64,000 nucleotides of DNA from an uncultured Clostridia bacterium (GTDB lineage: Bacteria > Bacillota > Clostridia > Lachnospirales > Lachnospiraceae), in NCBI GenBank assembly GCA_947303805.1, contig CAMYZE010000002.1, positions 124,001 through 188,000 on the forward strand, given 5' to 3'. Made by a program: the position numbers and the translations under genes. Under the pieces are notes generated by a model. It saw only the letters and a list, made by a program, of their open reading frames with translations. It searched no databases and was not told the DNA's origin. Shown here piece by piece: positions 53,783 through 64,000 of the stretch. Position 1 is the first letter of the stretch. Each line of letters opens with the position of its first letter.

Positions 53783-55435
53783 TTACTTTTTCTTTTTATT
53801 TGATAAGGTATCCACAGCCGCAGCGATAAAACCGTGAAATAATGGATGAGGTCTATTAGGTCTACTCTTTAACTCAGGATGACTTTGAGTTGCAATATAA
53901 AATGGGTGTTTTGCAACTTCAATAATCTCAACGATTTTACCATTTGGAGATAGTCCCGCAAGAGTCATTCCATTTTTTTGATACTCTTCTCTATAATCAT
54001 TATTTACTTCATATCTGTGACGATGTCTTTCACTAATTTCTTCCTTTCCAAATAATTTATAACACTTAGAATTTTTATCTAATTTACATGGGTAACTTCC
54101 AAGTCTGAGAGTGCCACCTAAATCTTCAACTCCAATTTGTTCAGGCAATAAATGTATTACTGGATTCTTAGTTTCAATACTAAACTCAGCAGAGTCAGCA
54201 TCTTTAAGTCCTAGTACATTTCTTGCAAACTCAATAATAGCAACTTGCATTCCAAGACAAATTCCAAGATAAGGAATTTTTTTTGTTCTTGCATATTCTG
54301 CAGCAACAATCATTCCCTCAACTCCTCTTTGTCCGAAACCACCAGGTACAATTACTCCATTCATACCTTTTAAGTATTTTGCCACATTAGTCTTCTTAAT
54401 CAGTTCCGAATCTATCCATGTAATATTTATTTTTGCTCTGTTACTACCTCCGGCAGCCTTCAATGCTTCAACAACTGACAAATATGCATCATGAAGAGCT
54501 ACATACTTACCCACAAGAGCAATATTCACCTCTTTGGTAGGATTCTTCATATTATCTATCATTTTTTTCCACTCAGTAAGATTTGGCGTCTTATCTTTAA
54601 GTCCTAAACACTTACTTGCAGCTTTAGCAAGACCTTGCTTCTCCATTACTATAGGAACTTCATAAAGTATATCTACGTCTGGATTTATAATTACACAACT
54701 TGGATCTAAATTACAAAACAGTGATATCTTAGAGATGACACTTGAATCAACGGGATGTTCAGACCTACACACCAATATATCAGGTTGTATTCCCATTCCT
54801 TGTAATGTTTTCACAGACTGCTGAGTTGGTTTAGTTTTTAACTCTTCAGAAGCTTTTATATATGGTATCAAAACTACATGTACCAAAATAACATTATTAT
54901 TACCTAGTTCATGCTTAAACTGTCTTATTGTTTCAATAAATGGCTGCGATTCTATATCTCCAACTGTACCACCAACCTCAATGATTGCAATTTCAACATC
55001 TTTATCATCTTTTTTTCCTTTACCAATATTTCTAAGAGACTCTGCACTTTTATAGAATCTAGATTTAATCTCATTGGTCACATGTGGAATGAATTGAACA
55101 GTTCCTCCACCATAATCTCCCTTTCTCTCTTTATTTAAAACAGACCAATAAATCTTTCCACTTGTAACAGTAGAGTTCTTTGTTAAACTTTCATCAATAA
55201 ATCTTTCATAGTGTCCTAAATCCAAATCAGTTTCAGCGCCATCATCAGTAACAAAAACCTCACCATGCTGAATTGGATTCATAGTTCCCGGATCAACATT
55301 GAGATATGGATCAAACTTTTGCATAGTGACTTTATATCCTCTAGCTTTTAAAAGTCTGCCCAAACTAGATGCAGTTATCCCCTTTCCAAGTCCTGATACA
55401 ACACCACCTGTAACAAAAATATACTTTACTGACAT
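53783..55435 (-). CDS. pyrG: CTP synthase
   Basis: A 550-residue amidotransferase converting UTP to CTP with glutamine. N-terminal synthetase: [21 protein letters not shown] near residues 4-24, [13 protein letters not shown] near 66-78, and [16 protein letters not shown] near 142-157. C-terminal glutaminase: catalytic Cys in [12 protein letters not shown] near 382 and the His-Glu pair in [12 protein letters not shown] near 520-531. GGAGG site before the ATG. It follows topA by 17 nt. Confidence 0.96.
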   Translation of the reverse strand: MSVKYIFVTGGVVSGLGKGITASSLGRLLKARGYKVTMQKFDPYLNVDPGTMNPIQHGEVFVTDDGAETDLDLGHYERFIDESLTKNSTVTSGKIYWSVLNKERKGDYGGGTVQFIPHVTNEIKSRFYKSAESLRNIGKGKKDDKDVEIAIIEVGGTVGDIESQPFIETIRQFKHELGNNNVILVHVVLIPYIKASEELKTKPTQQSVKTLQGMGIQPDILVCRSEHPVDSSVISKISLFCNLDPSCVIINPDVDILYEVPIVMEKQGLAKAASKCLGLKDKTPNLTEWKKMIDNMKNPTKEVNIALVGKYVALHDAYLSVVEALKAAGGSNRAKINITWIDSELIKKTNVAKYLKGMNGVIVPGGFGQRGVEGMIVAAEYARTKKIPYLGICLGMQVAIIEFARNVLGLKDADSAEFSIETKNPVIHLLPEQIGVEDLGGTLRLGSYPCKLDKNSKCYKLFGKEEISERHRHRYEVNNDYREEYQKNGMTLAGLSPNGKIVEIIEVAKHPFYIATQSHPELKSRPNRPHPLFHGFIAAAVDTLSNKKKK

Positions 55436-55452
55436 AAGTCCTCCAAAATTTA

Positions 55453-57480
55453 TTATTTATTATTATTTTCTGTTTCGACATATTTCTCAAGACCTGGCAT
55501 AACCTCTGCATCCTTCGGCAATTGCCAAGTCATATAGTTACAATCTTGACTAGAACATCCAAAGAAAATTCTTCCTTTCTTTGTTCTAAGCTTATATAAT
55601 TCATGTTCTTTACACTCCGGACATTTAATTCCAGTATGCTCAAAATAAGTTTTAGTAAATCGACAGTCAGGGAAATTGGGGCACGCAAGAAACTTTCCAT
55701 ATGGTCCATACTTTACTATAAGATTTGCGCCACACTTTTCGCACTTTTCCTCAGTAACTTCTTCTTTAATACTTACTTTCTCAAGATTCTTTTCAGCATT
55801 GTCTAATTCTTCTTTTAATTTTGGATAAAACTCACGAAGAACTTCTTTCCATCCTATGTTGCCATTTTCAACTTCATCAAGTTGCTTTTCCATGTTGACA
55901 GTAAACTTCTCATCTACTATATCATTAAAAGCCTTTATCATTATATTATTTACGGCTGCGCCTAGTTCTGTGATGAATAAATTCTTTTTCTCTTTAGTAA
56001 TATATCTTCTTTTAAGTAAAGTATTTATTGTAGGTGCATAGGTCGATGGTCTACCTATGCCATTTTCCTCTAAAAGTTTTACCAAAGAACTTTCTGTAAA
56101 ATGAGCAGGTGGTTGTGTGAAATGCTGTTCTTTATCAAATTTATCTAGCTCGAGTTCATCTCCAACTTTAAAATCAGGCAGTTTTGATGATTTGTCATCC
56201 TCATCTTCCAAGCTTTTATACATAGTTAGATAACCCTGAAATGCAATCTTAGATGAATTGGCAGTGAAAGTATATGAATTTGCATCAAGTGTAACCTTTT
56301 CAGTATCATAAATCGCACTCTTCATTCTACATGCTATAAACCTTCTCCATATAAGAGAATAAAGCTTATATTCATCCTTACTCAATGAATCTTTAATGTC
56401 AGCTGGAGCAAGGTCGATATATGTTGGCCTAATAGCTTCGTGTGCATCTTGCACTTTTCCATTTTTTTCTTTTTCCTGCGGAACTATATCAGATACATAT
56501 GCGTTACCATAATTTTGCTCTATATAATCTCTGCAAGCTGCTATAGCCTCATCAGCGATTCTAGTCGAATCAGTTCTTAAATATGTTATAAGCGCAGTTG
56601 TGCCACGACCAGGAAGATCTATACCTTCATACAACTTTTGAGCAACACTCATTGTCTTTGAAATTGTGAAATTTAATATTTTCCCAGCTTCTTGCTGCAT
56701 CGTAGAGGTAGTAAATGGTAGTGGTGGTTTTTTTTCTCTTTGAGACTTCTTGACATCAATAATTTTAAAATTACAATTATTTATACTTTTTATAATCTCA
56801 TCGACGCTTTTTTCATTTTTTAGTTCAATTTTTTTGCCGTCTTTGCCATAAAAGTTTACTTCAATGCGAGAACTCTTTCCAACTTTTAATTTTGCGGCAA
56901 GAGTCCAATATTCATCTGGTATAAACTTGCTAATCTCATCTTCTCTCTCACTTATCAGTTTAAGTGCTACGCTTTGAACTCTTCCAGCAGAAAGTTTATT
57001 TTTAACTTTTTCCCAAAGAATAGGACTAATTTTGTATCCAACTATTCTATCTATAGCACGTCTTGCTTGCTGGCTATCAACTAAATTCATATCTATATCT
57101 CGTGGTTTATCAATAGCACTTGTGACAGCTTTTTGAGTAATCTCATTAAAAGTAATTCTATGAACTTCTTTATCTGCAGGTAAATTAAACGCATTTTTTA
57201 AATGCCAACTTATAGTTTCTCCCTCTCTATCAGGGTCAGTTGCTAGATATATAACATCTGACTGCTTTGCTTTCTTTTTTAATTTGTTTAATAATTGTCC
57301 TTTTCCTCTTATAGTTATATATTTAACATCAAAATCATGATCTACATCTACACCAATAGTGCTTTTAGGCAAATCTATGAGATGTCCCATACTAGCTTCA
57401 ATAGTATAGTCCTTTCCTAAAAACTTTGAAATTGTTTTAACTTTTGCTGGCGACTCAACAATAACTAATTTTTTTGCCAT
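55453..57480 (-). CDS. topA: DNA topoisomerase I
   Basis: A 675-residue type IA topoisomerase relaxing negative supercoils. TOPRIM domain: [19 protein letters not shown] at 4-22 and the metal [13 protein letters not shown] near 82-94. Active-site tyrosine is in [15 protein letters not shown] near residues 295-309. Two C-terminal C4 zinc modules are visible ([44 protein letters not shown] as two pairs). The ATG has GGAGA upstream and lies 1 nt after valS. Confidence 0.96.
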   Translation of the reverse strand: MAKKLVIVESPAKVKTISKFLGKDYTIEASMGHLIDLPKSTIGVDVDHDFDVKYITIRGKGQLLNKLKKKAKQSDVIYLATDPDREGETISWHLKNAFNLPADKEVHRITFNEITQKAVTSAIDKPRDIDMNLVDSQQARRAIDRIVGYKISPILWEKVKNKLSAGRVQSVALKLISEREDEISKFIPDEYWTLAAKLKVGKSSRIEVNFYGKDGKKIELKNEKSVDEIIKSINNCNFKIIDVKKSQREKKPPLPFTTSTMQQEAGKILNFTISKTMSVAQKLYEGIDLPGRGTTALITYLRTDSTRIADEAIAACRDYIEQNYGNAYVSDIVPQEKEKNGKVQDAHEAIRPTYIDLAPADIKDSLSKDEYKLYSLIWRRFIACRMKSAIYDTEKVTLDANSYTFTANSSKIAFQGYLTMYKSLEDEDDKSSKLPDFKVGDELELDKFDKEQHFTQPPAHFTESSLVKLLEENGIGRPSTYAPTINTLLKRRYITKEKKNLFITELGAAVNNIMIKAFNDIVDEKFTVNMEKQLDEVENGNIGWKEVLREFYPKLKEELDNAEKNLEKVSIKEEVTEEKCEKCGANLIVKYGPYGKFLACPNFPDCRFTKTYFEHTGIKCPECKEHELYKLRTKKGRIFFGCSSQDCNYMTWQLPKDAEVMPGLEKYVETENNNK

Positions 57481-57481
57481 A

Positions 57482-60142
57482 TTATAATTTCTCCAAAGAA
57501 ATTTTTAAATCAACAAGCATTTGTTCATATTTATTTAGTTTATCTTTCTCTTCATCAATTTTTTGTTGTGGAGCTTTGCTAACAAATTTCTCGTTTGCAA
57601 GCATCCCTTTAGCTCGTGCAATTTCAGATTCAACTCTCTTTAGTTCATTCTCTATTCTTAGCTTTTCTTTAGCAGTATCAACAAGTTCTTCAAAAGGAAT
57701 ATATACATTGGATTTATCAAATGTAAGCGAAATATATTTATTTGTACTTTCTACATCTTTCACATAACTTATATCCTTAACCAAAGCAAGAGATTTAATA
57801 AATTCAGAACACAACTCATATGCTTTTCGAATTTTTTCATCGCTAGTAGTAAACACTATATCCGGTTTCTTATCTTTCGGAACATTTAGTTCAGATCTTT
57901 GATTTCTAATTGTAGATATAACATTCTTGACATACTCTAAAGAATTCTCTTCTATATCAAAGCAAAACTTTGAATTATATTCAGGGAATTTTTCTTTTAT
58001 AAGTAATTTATCTCCAAATACTTTTCCGTATATTTCTTCAGTAATAAACGGACAAAATGGATGTAATAACTTTAAGCTAGTGCATAAAACAAATTTCAAA
58101 ACATATATAGCCTTATCCTTCTCTTCATCAGTTCCGTTGTATAATATTCCTTTTTTAAACTCTATATACCAATCACAAAACTCTTCCCACACAAACTTTT
58201 GTATCTTCTCTAAAGCAATACCAAGTTCATATTTTTCAATATTGTTTGTAACTTCACTTATGGTATTATTTAGCTTTGAAATAATCCATCTGTCTTCTAA
58301 TCTATCTATATTAATGCTCTCAATATTATTTTCATCAAATGATAATTCTTTAGAATCATTCATTAATATAAATCTTGTTGCATTCCAAATTTTATTTAAA
58401 AAATTCCTTCCGGATGCAACTCTTGATTCATAAAATCTCATGTCATTTCCAGGTGCATTTCCAGTTAATAGAGCAATCCTTAAAGCATCAGCTCCATATC
58501 CTTTAATTATATCAAGTGGATCAATACCATTGCCAAGAGACTTACTCATTTTTCGACCGAGTTCATCTCTTACAATACCATGTATTAAAACTTCATCAAA
58601 AGGACATTTGCCAGTCTGCTCAATACCAGAAAATACCATACGAATAACCCAAAAGAATATTATGTCATAACCTGTCACTAAAACATCTGTAGGATAAAAA
58701 TATTTAAATTTTTCATCATTAGTATTTGGCCATCCAAGTGTAGAAAAAGGCCAAAGTGCTGACGAGAACCAAGTATCAAGCGTGTCTTCATCTTGATAAA
58801 TATTTTTACTTTTGCAGTGTTCACACTCAGTAACTTTGTTATCAGAAACTGTCATCTTACCACAGTCTCTACAATAGAACACTGGTATTCTATGTCCCCA
58901 CCAAATTTGTCTAGATATACACCAATCTTTTATGTTCTCAAGCCAATGCAAATAAGTGTTGGCAAAATTTGCTGGAATAAATTTTAGCTCCCCACTCTTC
59001 AATGCTTCAATAGCAGGTTTTGCAAGTGGTTCCATCTTTACAAACCACTGATCTTTTATCATAGGCTCAATATTTGTTCCGCACCTATCATGAGTTCCAA
59101 CATTATGTTTATATGGTTCAATCTTCTCAATATAACCCTGACTTTTCAAATCTTCAACAATAGCTTTTCTACATGCAATTCTATCCATTCCATCATACTT
59201 GCTACCTTTAAATGTAATTCTTGCATCATCGTCCAATATTTGAATTTGTTCTAAGTTGTGTCTCAACCCCACTTCAAAATCATTTGGATCATGACAAGGT
59301 GTCATCTTTACAAACCCAGTACCAAACTCCATATCGACATATTTGTCGGCAATGATTTCAAGTTTTCTCCCAACTAAAGGTAAAATCAAATAACTACCAA
59401 CTATATCTTTATATCGTTCATCATCTGGATTTACTGCCACAGCAGTGTCACCGAGCATTGTTTCTGGTCTTGTAGTCGCAACAACAATATAATTATTTTC
59501 ATTAATCTTAGTATTTTTATCTTCAAAATAATACTTAATATGATAAAGTGCACCTTCTTGTTCCTCATAATTTACTTCAGCATCAGAAATTGTAGTATGG
59601 CAAACTGGACACCAATTAATAATTTTTTTTCCTTTATAAATCAGTCCCTTGTCAAACAGTTCTTTAAATGTCTTTAACACTGCATGGCTGCAGCCTTCAT
59701 CCATAGTAAATCTTAGTTTACTCCAATCACAACTTGCCCCCATCTTTTTTTGTTGTTCTATGATATTACTCTCATACTTTTCTTTCCAAGCCCATGCCTC
59801 TTTCATGAAGCCTTCTCGTCCTAGACTATGCTTGTCCTTCCCTTCAGCTCTAAGTTTTTCAACAACTTTCACTTCAGTAGAAATAGCTGCATGGTCAGTC
59901 CCTGGTTGCCAGAGAGCCTCGAATCCTTTCATTCTCTTATATCTTATAAGAGAGTCTTGCAGGCTTATATCTAAAGCATGCCCCATATGTAGTTTGCCCG
60001 TAATATTTGGTGGTGGCATAATAATTGTATATGGCTTTTTGTTTGGATTTGGATTTGCAACAAAAGAATCTGCATCCATCCACTTCTTATATATTCTATC
60101 CTCTATATCAGCTGGACTATAATTTTTTTCTAATTTTTCCAT
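57482..60142 (-). CDS. valS: Valyl-tRNA synthetase
   Basis: An 886-residue class I synthetase charging tRNA-Val, with editing domain. Signature PPPNITGKLHMGHALDI at residues 42-58 (HIGH variant HMGH) and KMSKSLGNGIDPLDI near 531-545. Editing domain around 180-350 with TTRPETMLGDTAV near 226. C-terminal coiled-coil arm is the last 70 residues. No T-box leader fits in the 2-nt gap after the upstream gene. Secure. Confidence 0.96.
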   Translation of the reverse strand: MEKLEKNYSPADIEDRIYKKWMDADSFVANPNPNKKPYTIIMPPPNITGKLHMGHALDISLQDSLIRYKRMKGFEALWQPGTDHAAISTEVKVVEKLRAEGKDKHSLGREGFMKEAWAWKEKYESNIIEQQKKMGASCDWSKLRFTMDEGCSHAVLKTFKELFDKGLIYKGKKIINWCPVCHTTISDAEVNYEEQEGALYHIKYYFEDKNTKINENNYIVVATTRPETMLGDTAVAVNPDDERYKDIVGSYLILPLVGRKLEIIADKYVDMEFGTGFVKMTPCHDPNDFEVGLRHNLEQIQILDDDARITFKGSKYDGMDRIACRKAIVEDLKSQGYIEKIEPYKHNVGTHDRCGTNIEPMIKDQWFVKMEPLAKPAIEALKSGELKFIPANFANTYLHWLENIKDWCISRQIWWGHRIPVFYCRDCGKMTVSDNKVTECEHCKSKNIYQDEDTLDTWFSSALWPFSTLGWPNTNDEKFKYFYPTDVLVTGYDIIFFWVIRMVFSGIEQTGKCPFDEVLIHGIVRDELGRKMSKSLGNGIDPLDIIKGYGADALRIALLTGNAPGNDMRFYESRVASGRNFLNKIWNATRFILMNDSKELSFDENNIESINIDRLEDRWIISKLNNTISEVTNNIEKYELGIALEKIQKFVWEEFCDWYIEFKKGILYNGTDEEKDKAIYVLKFVLCTSLKLLHPFCPFITEEIYGKVFGDKLLIKEKFPEYNSKFCFDIEENSLEYVKNVISTIRNQRSELNVPKDKKPDIVFTTSDEKIRKAYELCSEFIKSLALVKDISYVKDVESTNKYISLTFDKSNVYIPFEELVDTAKEKLRIENELKRVESEIARAKGMLANEKFVSKAPQQKIDEEKDKLNKYEQMLVDLKISLEKL

Positions 60143-60144
60143 AA

Positions 60145-60921
60145 TTAACCAATAAACCTAAATTTTTCCTTCCAAATTTTTATTCGCGACAAAACATTTT
60201 CTTTAATATAACTTGATCCCATCAAGAAAATATCTTCAATACCTTTCATTTCTTCACTTTTTCTAACTCTAATCATTCTGCTTACTATATCGTATTCCCA
60301 GTCAGCGAGCAAAGTCTCATTGATATTAGATTCATAATCATAAATTTTATCTACAGTACCATTAAGTTTCAGACAAAAGTATGTTTCTCTCAGTATATCT
60401 AAATCTCTTGTTCTTTTATACAATTCGCCAAGATAATTTGCTGCAATCTCATAAAATTGAAGTTTGGCATAGCTAAAAGCTAATCTCATCAATGCAACAT
60501 CATTACTTTTTGAAATCTTTGAATATTGTGAAATTGCCTTCTCGTACTTTTTAAGTTGAAACAATTTATCTCCAGCTCTCAATATGTAGTCAACCTCAGG
60601 TAAAGATAAAAGTCTAACTAGTCTCATCCTAAACTGTCCTATTTCTTCATCATTGTAAAAATTTGAATTTGCTAGTATATGAGTTAAAATATCAGTCAAA
60701 TTCGCTTTTTTATTAAACATCTCATTGATATCACTAGCAAGTCTTGGCAGCTTAAGTGAATTATCAATATAAAGAATTAAATTCTTTGTTATAAAACTAT
60801 TGGAAATTAAAATTGCATAATTATATATAAAGTATGCTAGCTCTTGAATTGATTTTATATTCAAGTCAGCCTCTTTAATATAATACGGGTTTTTATTTGA
60901 TTTTCCACAATAGATAACCAC
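60145..60921 (-). CDS. Helical TPR-like protein, unknown function
   Basis: A 258-residue mainly helical protein. Its middle, residues about 110-200, looks like tetratricopeptide repeats (AGDKLFQLKKYEKAISQYSKI, LMRLAFSYAKLQFYEIAANYLG-type spacing with A/Y/G positions). No catalytic motif or signal peptide. It starts with GTG at 60921, overlapping the TAG stop of the upstream gene by one base, with no clear ribosome site, so it is translationally coupled. Together with the two genes upstream it looks like one functional module. I do not recognise a named family with certainty. Confidence 0.7.
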   Translation of the reverse strand: MVIYCGKSNKNPYYIKEADLNIKSIQELAYFIYNYAILISNSFITKNLILYIDNSLKLPRLASDINEMFNKKANLTDILTHILANSNFYNDEEIGQFRMRLVRLLSLPEVDYILRAGDKLFQLKKYEKAISQYSKISKSNDVALMRLAFSYAKLQFYEIAANYLGELYKRTRDLDILRETYFCLKLNGTVDKIYDYESNINETLLADWEYDIVSRMIRVRKSEEMKGIEDIFLMGSSYIKENVLSRIKIWKEKFRFIG

Positions 60922-62123
60922 TAAATATATACCTGTCGCGGTGTCATTCTTCTATTTGACTCATAGAACTCACCGAATCCTTTATCTGTCAAAGTAATAT
61001 TAACAATATTTTGTTCAATAAACTCAAATCCCAATTCAAATAGATTAGTTTTATCATCTCTTAGATCCATGTTATCCGGAATAGCAATAGGAACTTCTTT
61101 TATTACTCGCTCAATGACTTTAAGAATTTCTATTTTAATCTCTCTATCATCTTCAACTATCACGTCGTAATTGTTATCATTTAAATTGAACCATTCTTCT
61201 CCAGGTCTAATTAGCTCAATCTTAGTCTTAACTTGATTAACATTAGCTATTAGTCTTATAGAAGCAGTTGTTCGTGCATCTGTTATAAGTAGAACATTTT
61301 TATCAAAATTATTATTTAGAATATCATTTGATAACAACGCCGCAGATTTAGCAAAGAAAAACTGATCAGTTTCAACATTTGCTATGCTACAGACAAAAGT
61401 CATAAACTCTCTATAATATGATGAATCTTGAAATCCGAGTCCTGATAAAATAATGTGATTATACGGTTCCTCTTTTATGCATTTTTTTGCAAAATCATAT
61501 AATATTTTATCACATACCTTTTTACCAGCATCACCCGATAGTAAGTCGAGAGGTAACGCAAGGTGTTCTTGTGTATTTACCTTCCAGTACTCTAAATTGT
61601 TATCATCAACGTATCTCACTAATTCATAATAAGTAAGTGCTTTTTCAGTAAAGTCAAATAGGGAAACAAGATTGCTATAATATGATAGCTCTTTAGATTT
61701 AATATATGACACAAATGCTTCGCTGTAAGTGGTAACATTATATTTATTGTCATCTTTAAAGAATGACTGGAGAGCATACTTAATTTTTTCTAAATACTTT
61801 ATATTGCTTTGCCTTATAACAACTGTTACATATTCTATATCTTCAAACTTTGTCAAAAGATTGCTAAAGAAAATTCTTGTGAGTTCTCTTGCATCATATG
61901 GAGTTTCACCAATTCTCGCCATCCCATCAGTGCCCATTATATAAAATAACTTATCTATGACGATGTCGACATTATCAATATCTTCATTTCTTGCCTCTTC
62001 TCCAATAAACCAATTATTATTTGCAAGGTCTCTTCCAAGTGAAAACGGAAGTGATATGACTTCATTTTCACCTAAAACATTTACATATACATTATTTTCA
62101 TCTAGACTAATTCCTAAAATCAT
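60921..62123 (-). CDS. Degenerate Hsp70/actin-fold protein (DUF5716-like)
   Basis: A 400-residue cytosolic protein with the outline of the actin/Hsp70 ATPase fold. The N-terminus MILGISLDENNVYVNVLGEN aligns with the Hsp70 phosphate-1 strand pair, followed by SLPFSLGRD and WFIGEEA. LVSLFDFTEKALTYYELV near residues 154-171 sits where phosphate-2 (DxGGGT) should be but lacks the glycines. NHIILSGLGFQDSSYYREFM near 225 resembles the adenosine loop, then AKSAALLSNDI. ATP hydrolysis is therefore doubtful. I recall a Lachnospiraceae family DUF5716 with this look; treat that as tentative. An ATGA overlap couples it to the upstream large gene. Confidence 0.65.
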   Translation of the reverse strand: MILGISLDENNVYVNVLGENEVISLPFSLGRDLANNNWFIGEEARNEDIDNVDIVIDKLFYIMGTDGMARIGETPYDARELTRIFFSNLLTKFEDIEYVTVVIRQSNIKYLEKIKYALQSFFKDDNKYNVTTYSEAFVSYIKSKELSYYSNLVSLFDFTEKALTYYELVRYVDDNNLEYWKVNTQEHLALPLDLLSGDAGKKVCDKILYDFAKKCIKEEPYNHIILSGLGFQDSSYYREFMTFVCSIANVETDQFFFAKSAALLSNDILNNNFDKNVLLITDARTTASIRLIANVNQVKTKIELIRPGEEWFNLNDNNYDVIVEDDREIKIEILKVIERVIKEVPIAIPDNMDLRDDKTNLFELGFEFIEQNIVNITLTDKGFGEFYESNRRMTPRQVYI

Positions 62124-64000
62124 ATATTAAACAATTCCTTGGACATTTCCTGCTTTTCGACCATCTCCATAACAACTTTTTTCAATCCTTCTAAATTATC
62201 TCTATCTAGGCAAACAATTGCATCGTTGATAAAATCGAATGTGCTTCTCATTTTCGAGTTCTTTGGATATTCGAATTCATAATTCTCATCATATGTAAGT
62301 GTTCCTCTTGCAAGTATGCCAGCAGAAGCATCATTAGCATTTGTTATTTCGTAATTAATTACTTCATTTTTAAATACCGTAATCTTCTTAACATATATAT
62401 TCATAAACACCTTGGAAAGATCCATGGATTTCTTCTCGTCAACACCACTAATTGATATAGTAACTCTTGGCACAAAATCCTTATCGGCATGGTACTCAAT
62501 ATACTCTTTGTTCATAATATTATAAGGCATTCTCATGTGCTTATTTAAATTTTTGTAATAAGCAAATACATATTCGGTTTTAAGTAATCTTTCCATTGAT
62601 TTTACAAGTATTCTTCTAAGGTCGTTGTTGGATAAAATTTTAAATGTAGAAATATATTTAGTAATTGCAAATAGAAAAATAATTGGCATCGTGTCAATAT
62701 CATCATAGTGATTAGACAAATACTTGGTGAGCCTATCAAAATATATATCATCAGTCTCCTTTTCATCTAAGACATAATCTGTGGCTTTTTTATTAAGGTA
62801 GGCTACTTCTAAATTATTGTCCTCATCACTATTAACATCATAACTCTCAATTATATGATCTATATGTTCTGTATTATCGCTTTCTAGCGAAATCATTAGT
62901 AATTTTTTTGCTATAAAACTAGAGTCTAAGTTCAATTCGTTCATTGCGTCCATTATGAATAACATATTGTCAATTGAAAACTCATAATTGTTAGAAAGAA
63001 AATTTAAGAGTTTGATATCTTTGCATCCGTTTTTAACAAATTTGACTATGTCATTGAGCAATTTATACTTTGACTCTTCATTATTCATGTCTATGCACTT
63101 AGAAAATAGAGTTAGCAAATCGCTATCTTCCATCAAGTCTTGTCCATAAATCGAAACTTTGTCATACACATATTTATATTCATTACATTCAAGCATAATC
63201 TTCAGTATTTTTCTTTTATCAAAAATATCCATCTTGCCAAATACAAGTTTCTTGAGAAAAACTTTAGCTTCTTCCCCAATATCATTGCCAGCCATCAAGT
63301 GTCTAAAATAATAATCAATAATTTTCTTCTTAAACTTTTCCTTTATTACAAGGTTAATTTTAATTTTGTTCTCAAGGTCTCTAATTTCATCTACTTCGTA
63401 TTCTTTAGTAATATTTTCTTGTTCATTGAGTTTTATAATTTTAGTCATATCAATAATTTCTTTCTGTGGGTAATTCTCAATGATATAAGTCTCTAGATCT
63501 TTTCTTTCAAACAGAATTTTTATTATTGAATCTTCAGAATAAAATCTGTTACCATAAACATCTTCATATAAAATTATTCTAGATCCAAAAAATATAGGAA
63601 CATATGCTATGCTATTAAATACATCATACTTTGTTTCTTTTTCAGTTTCAGCATACTTAATAATTATCTTTTTAATATTTGAATTATTAACTATAACTTT
63701 ATGATTTCTAAGTAGATATAATATATTGTTGCAATTATTTTCATTGATAATGTTTTTGCTCAAAACTTTGTTATATATTTTGATAAGTGATTCTGTAATT
63801 CTATTTTGATATATTCTTGATATAGCATATTCTAATATTTCATTGCTATACATTTTATATACATCTTCGTTTTCATCAAATGCTGCAATTATATTTTCAT
63901 ATAGTTTTGTTTTGTCATCAAAAGAATAACTCTTATCGTCAAAATAGTATCTATAGATATATAATGGCAACTTGTAGATGTAATCATCTGGTATAGACAA
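62120..64000 (-). CDS. Large protein of unknown function, C-terminal part (DUF5717-like)
   Basis: The visible 626 residues are the C-terminal part of a longer protein entering from the right edge. The first 400 residues are mostly helical with repeated-looking leucine/tyrosine spacing. The last 200 include a beta-rich region (VTISISGVDEKKSMDLSKVF, ARGTLTYDENYEFEYP) and a helical end. No enzymatic motif, membrane segment or signal seen. It ends in an ATGA overlap with the Hsp70-like gene. From recalled neighbourhood in Lachnospiraceae it may be a DUF5717 protein; that needs a profile search. Confidence 0.6.
   Translation of the reverse strand: MSIPDDYIYKLPLYIYRYYFDDKSYSFDDKTKLYENIIAAFDENEDVYKMYSNEILEYAISRIYQNRITESLIKIYNKVLSKNIINENNCNNILYLLRNHKVIVNNSNIKKIIIKYAETEKETKYDVFNSIAYVPIFFGSRIILYEDVYGNRFYSEDSIIKILFERKDLETYIIENYPQKEIIDMTKIIKLNEQENITKEYEVDEIRDLENKIKINLVIKEKFKKKIIDYYFRHLMAGNDIGEEAKVFLKKLVFGKMDIFDKRKILKIMLECNEYKYVYDKVSIYGQDLMEDSDLLTLFSKCIDMNNEESKYKLLNDIVKFVKNGCKDIKLLNFLSNNYEFSIDNMLFIMDAMNELNLDSSFIAKKLLMISLESDNTEHIDHIIESYDVNSDEDNNLEVAYLNKKATDYVLDEKETDDIYFDRLTKYLSNHYDDIDTMPIIFLFAITKYISTFKILSNNDLRRILVKSMERLLKTEYVFAYYKNLNKHMRMPYNIMNKEYIEYHADKDFVPRVTISISGVDEKKSMDLSKVFMNIYVKKITVFKNEVINYEITNANDASAGILARGTLTYDENYEFEYPKNSKMRSTFDFINDAIVCLDRDNLEGLKKVVMEMVEKQEMSKELFNI

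Noticed and set aside
844-62140. tRNA, rRNA or riboswitch genes in the spacers
   Set aside because: The gaps are 1 to about 130 bp and were read without finding cloverleaf, rRNA or known riboswitch patterns.

Overview
The window is a gene-dense stretch of a low-GC bacterial chromosome. It reads as an anaerobic Clostridia member, most likely Lachnospiraceae-like. Support comes from purine-rich Shine-Dalgarno sites, a class III (Firmicutes-type) fructose-1,6-bisphosphatase, RecD2, an LTA-synthase-family enzyme, a short class II ProS with a cysteine-rich tail, and a terminal gene trio resembling a family I recall from Lachnospiraceae. The taxonomic placement is inference. Every supportable gene (47, two of them cut by the window edges) lies on the minus strand, so transcription runs from high to low coordinates. 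No rRNA, tRNA, insertion sequence, prophage or CRISPR array was seen. No gap between genes exceeds about 130 bp.

Right to left, in transcription order: 64000-50627 holds a housekeeping run. It starts with an uncharacterised trio (a large protein cut by the edge, a degenerate Hsp70/actin-fold protein and a helical TPR-like protein), then valS, topA, pyrG, gpsA, mutL, a tiny lipoprotein and pcrA. A carboxyltransferase subunit (OadA/PycB-like, without a biotin domain) follows. At 46862-36424 is an envelope and sugar-nucleotide run: rfbA, rfbB, rfbD, glmM, an LTA-synthase-like enzyme, a cysteine desulfurase, an acidic secreted protein and fbp, closed by a clear terminator. A good promoter at 36372-36400 then starts two paralogous SLH-domain proteins, a MacAB-type exporter (adaptor, ATPase, permease), a compact UvrD-like helicase, a response regulator, a histidine kinase and ispE.

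At 25452-17627 lies a TetR-controlled tripartite efflux operon: regulator, HlyD-type adaptor, RND permease and two TolC-family proteins, with proS 13 nt downstream. A well-formed promoter overlapped by a 14-bp-arm palindrome controls it. The same palindrome is followed by a U tract and may terminate ispE read-through. The next block, cca, phosphosugar mutase, mreB-like, recD2 and comF, forms a tight unit.

The left 9 kb is a purine/uric-acid catabolism operon like the E. coli ygeWXY-xdh-ssnA region: ygeX (diaminopropionate ammonia-lyase), ygeY, ygeW, xdhA, a MOSC protein, xdhB, xdhC and ssnA (cut by the left edge). Every non-overlapping junction in this operon carries a short GC-rich partial palindrome of one family, several with the upstream stop codon inside the repeat. 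The more unusual things here are that junction-specific repeat family, the RND/TolC system in an apparently Gram-positive setting, the SLH pair leading the MacAB exporter, and the Hsp70-like/TPR/large-protein trio at the right end.
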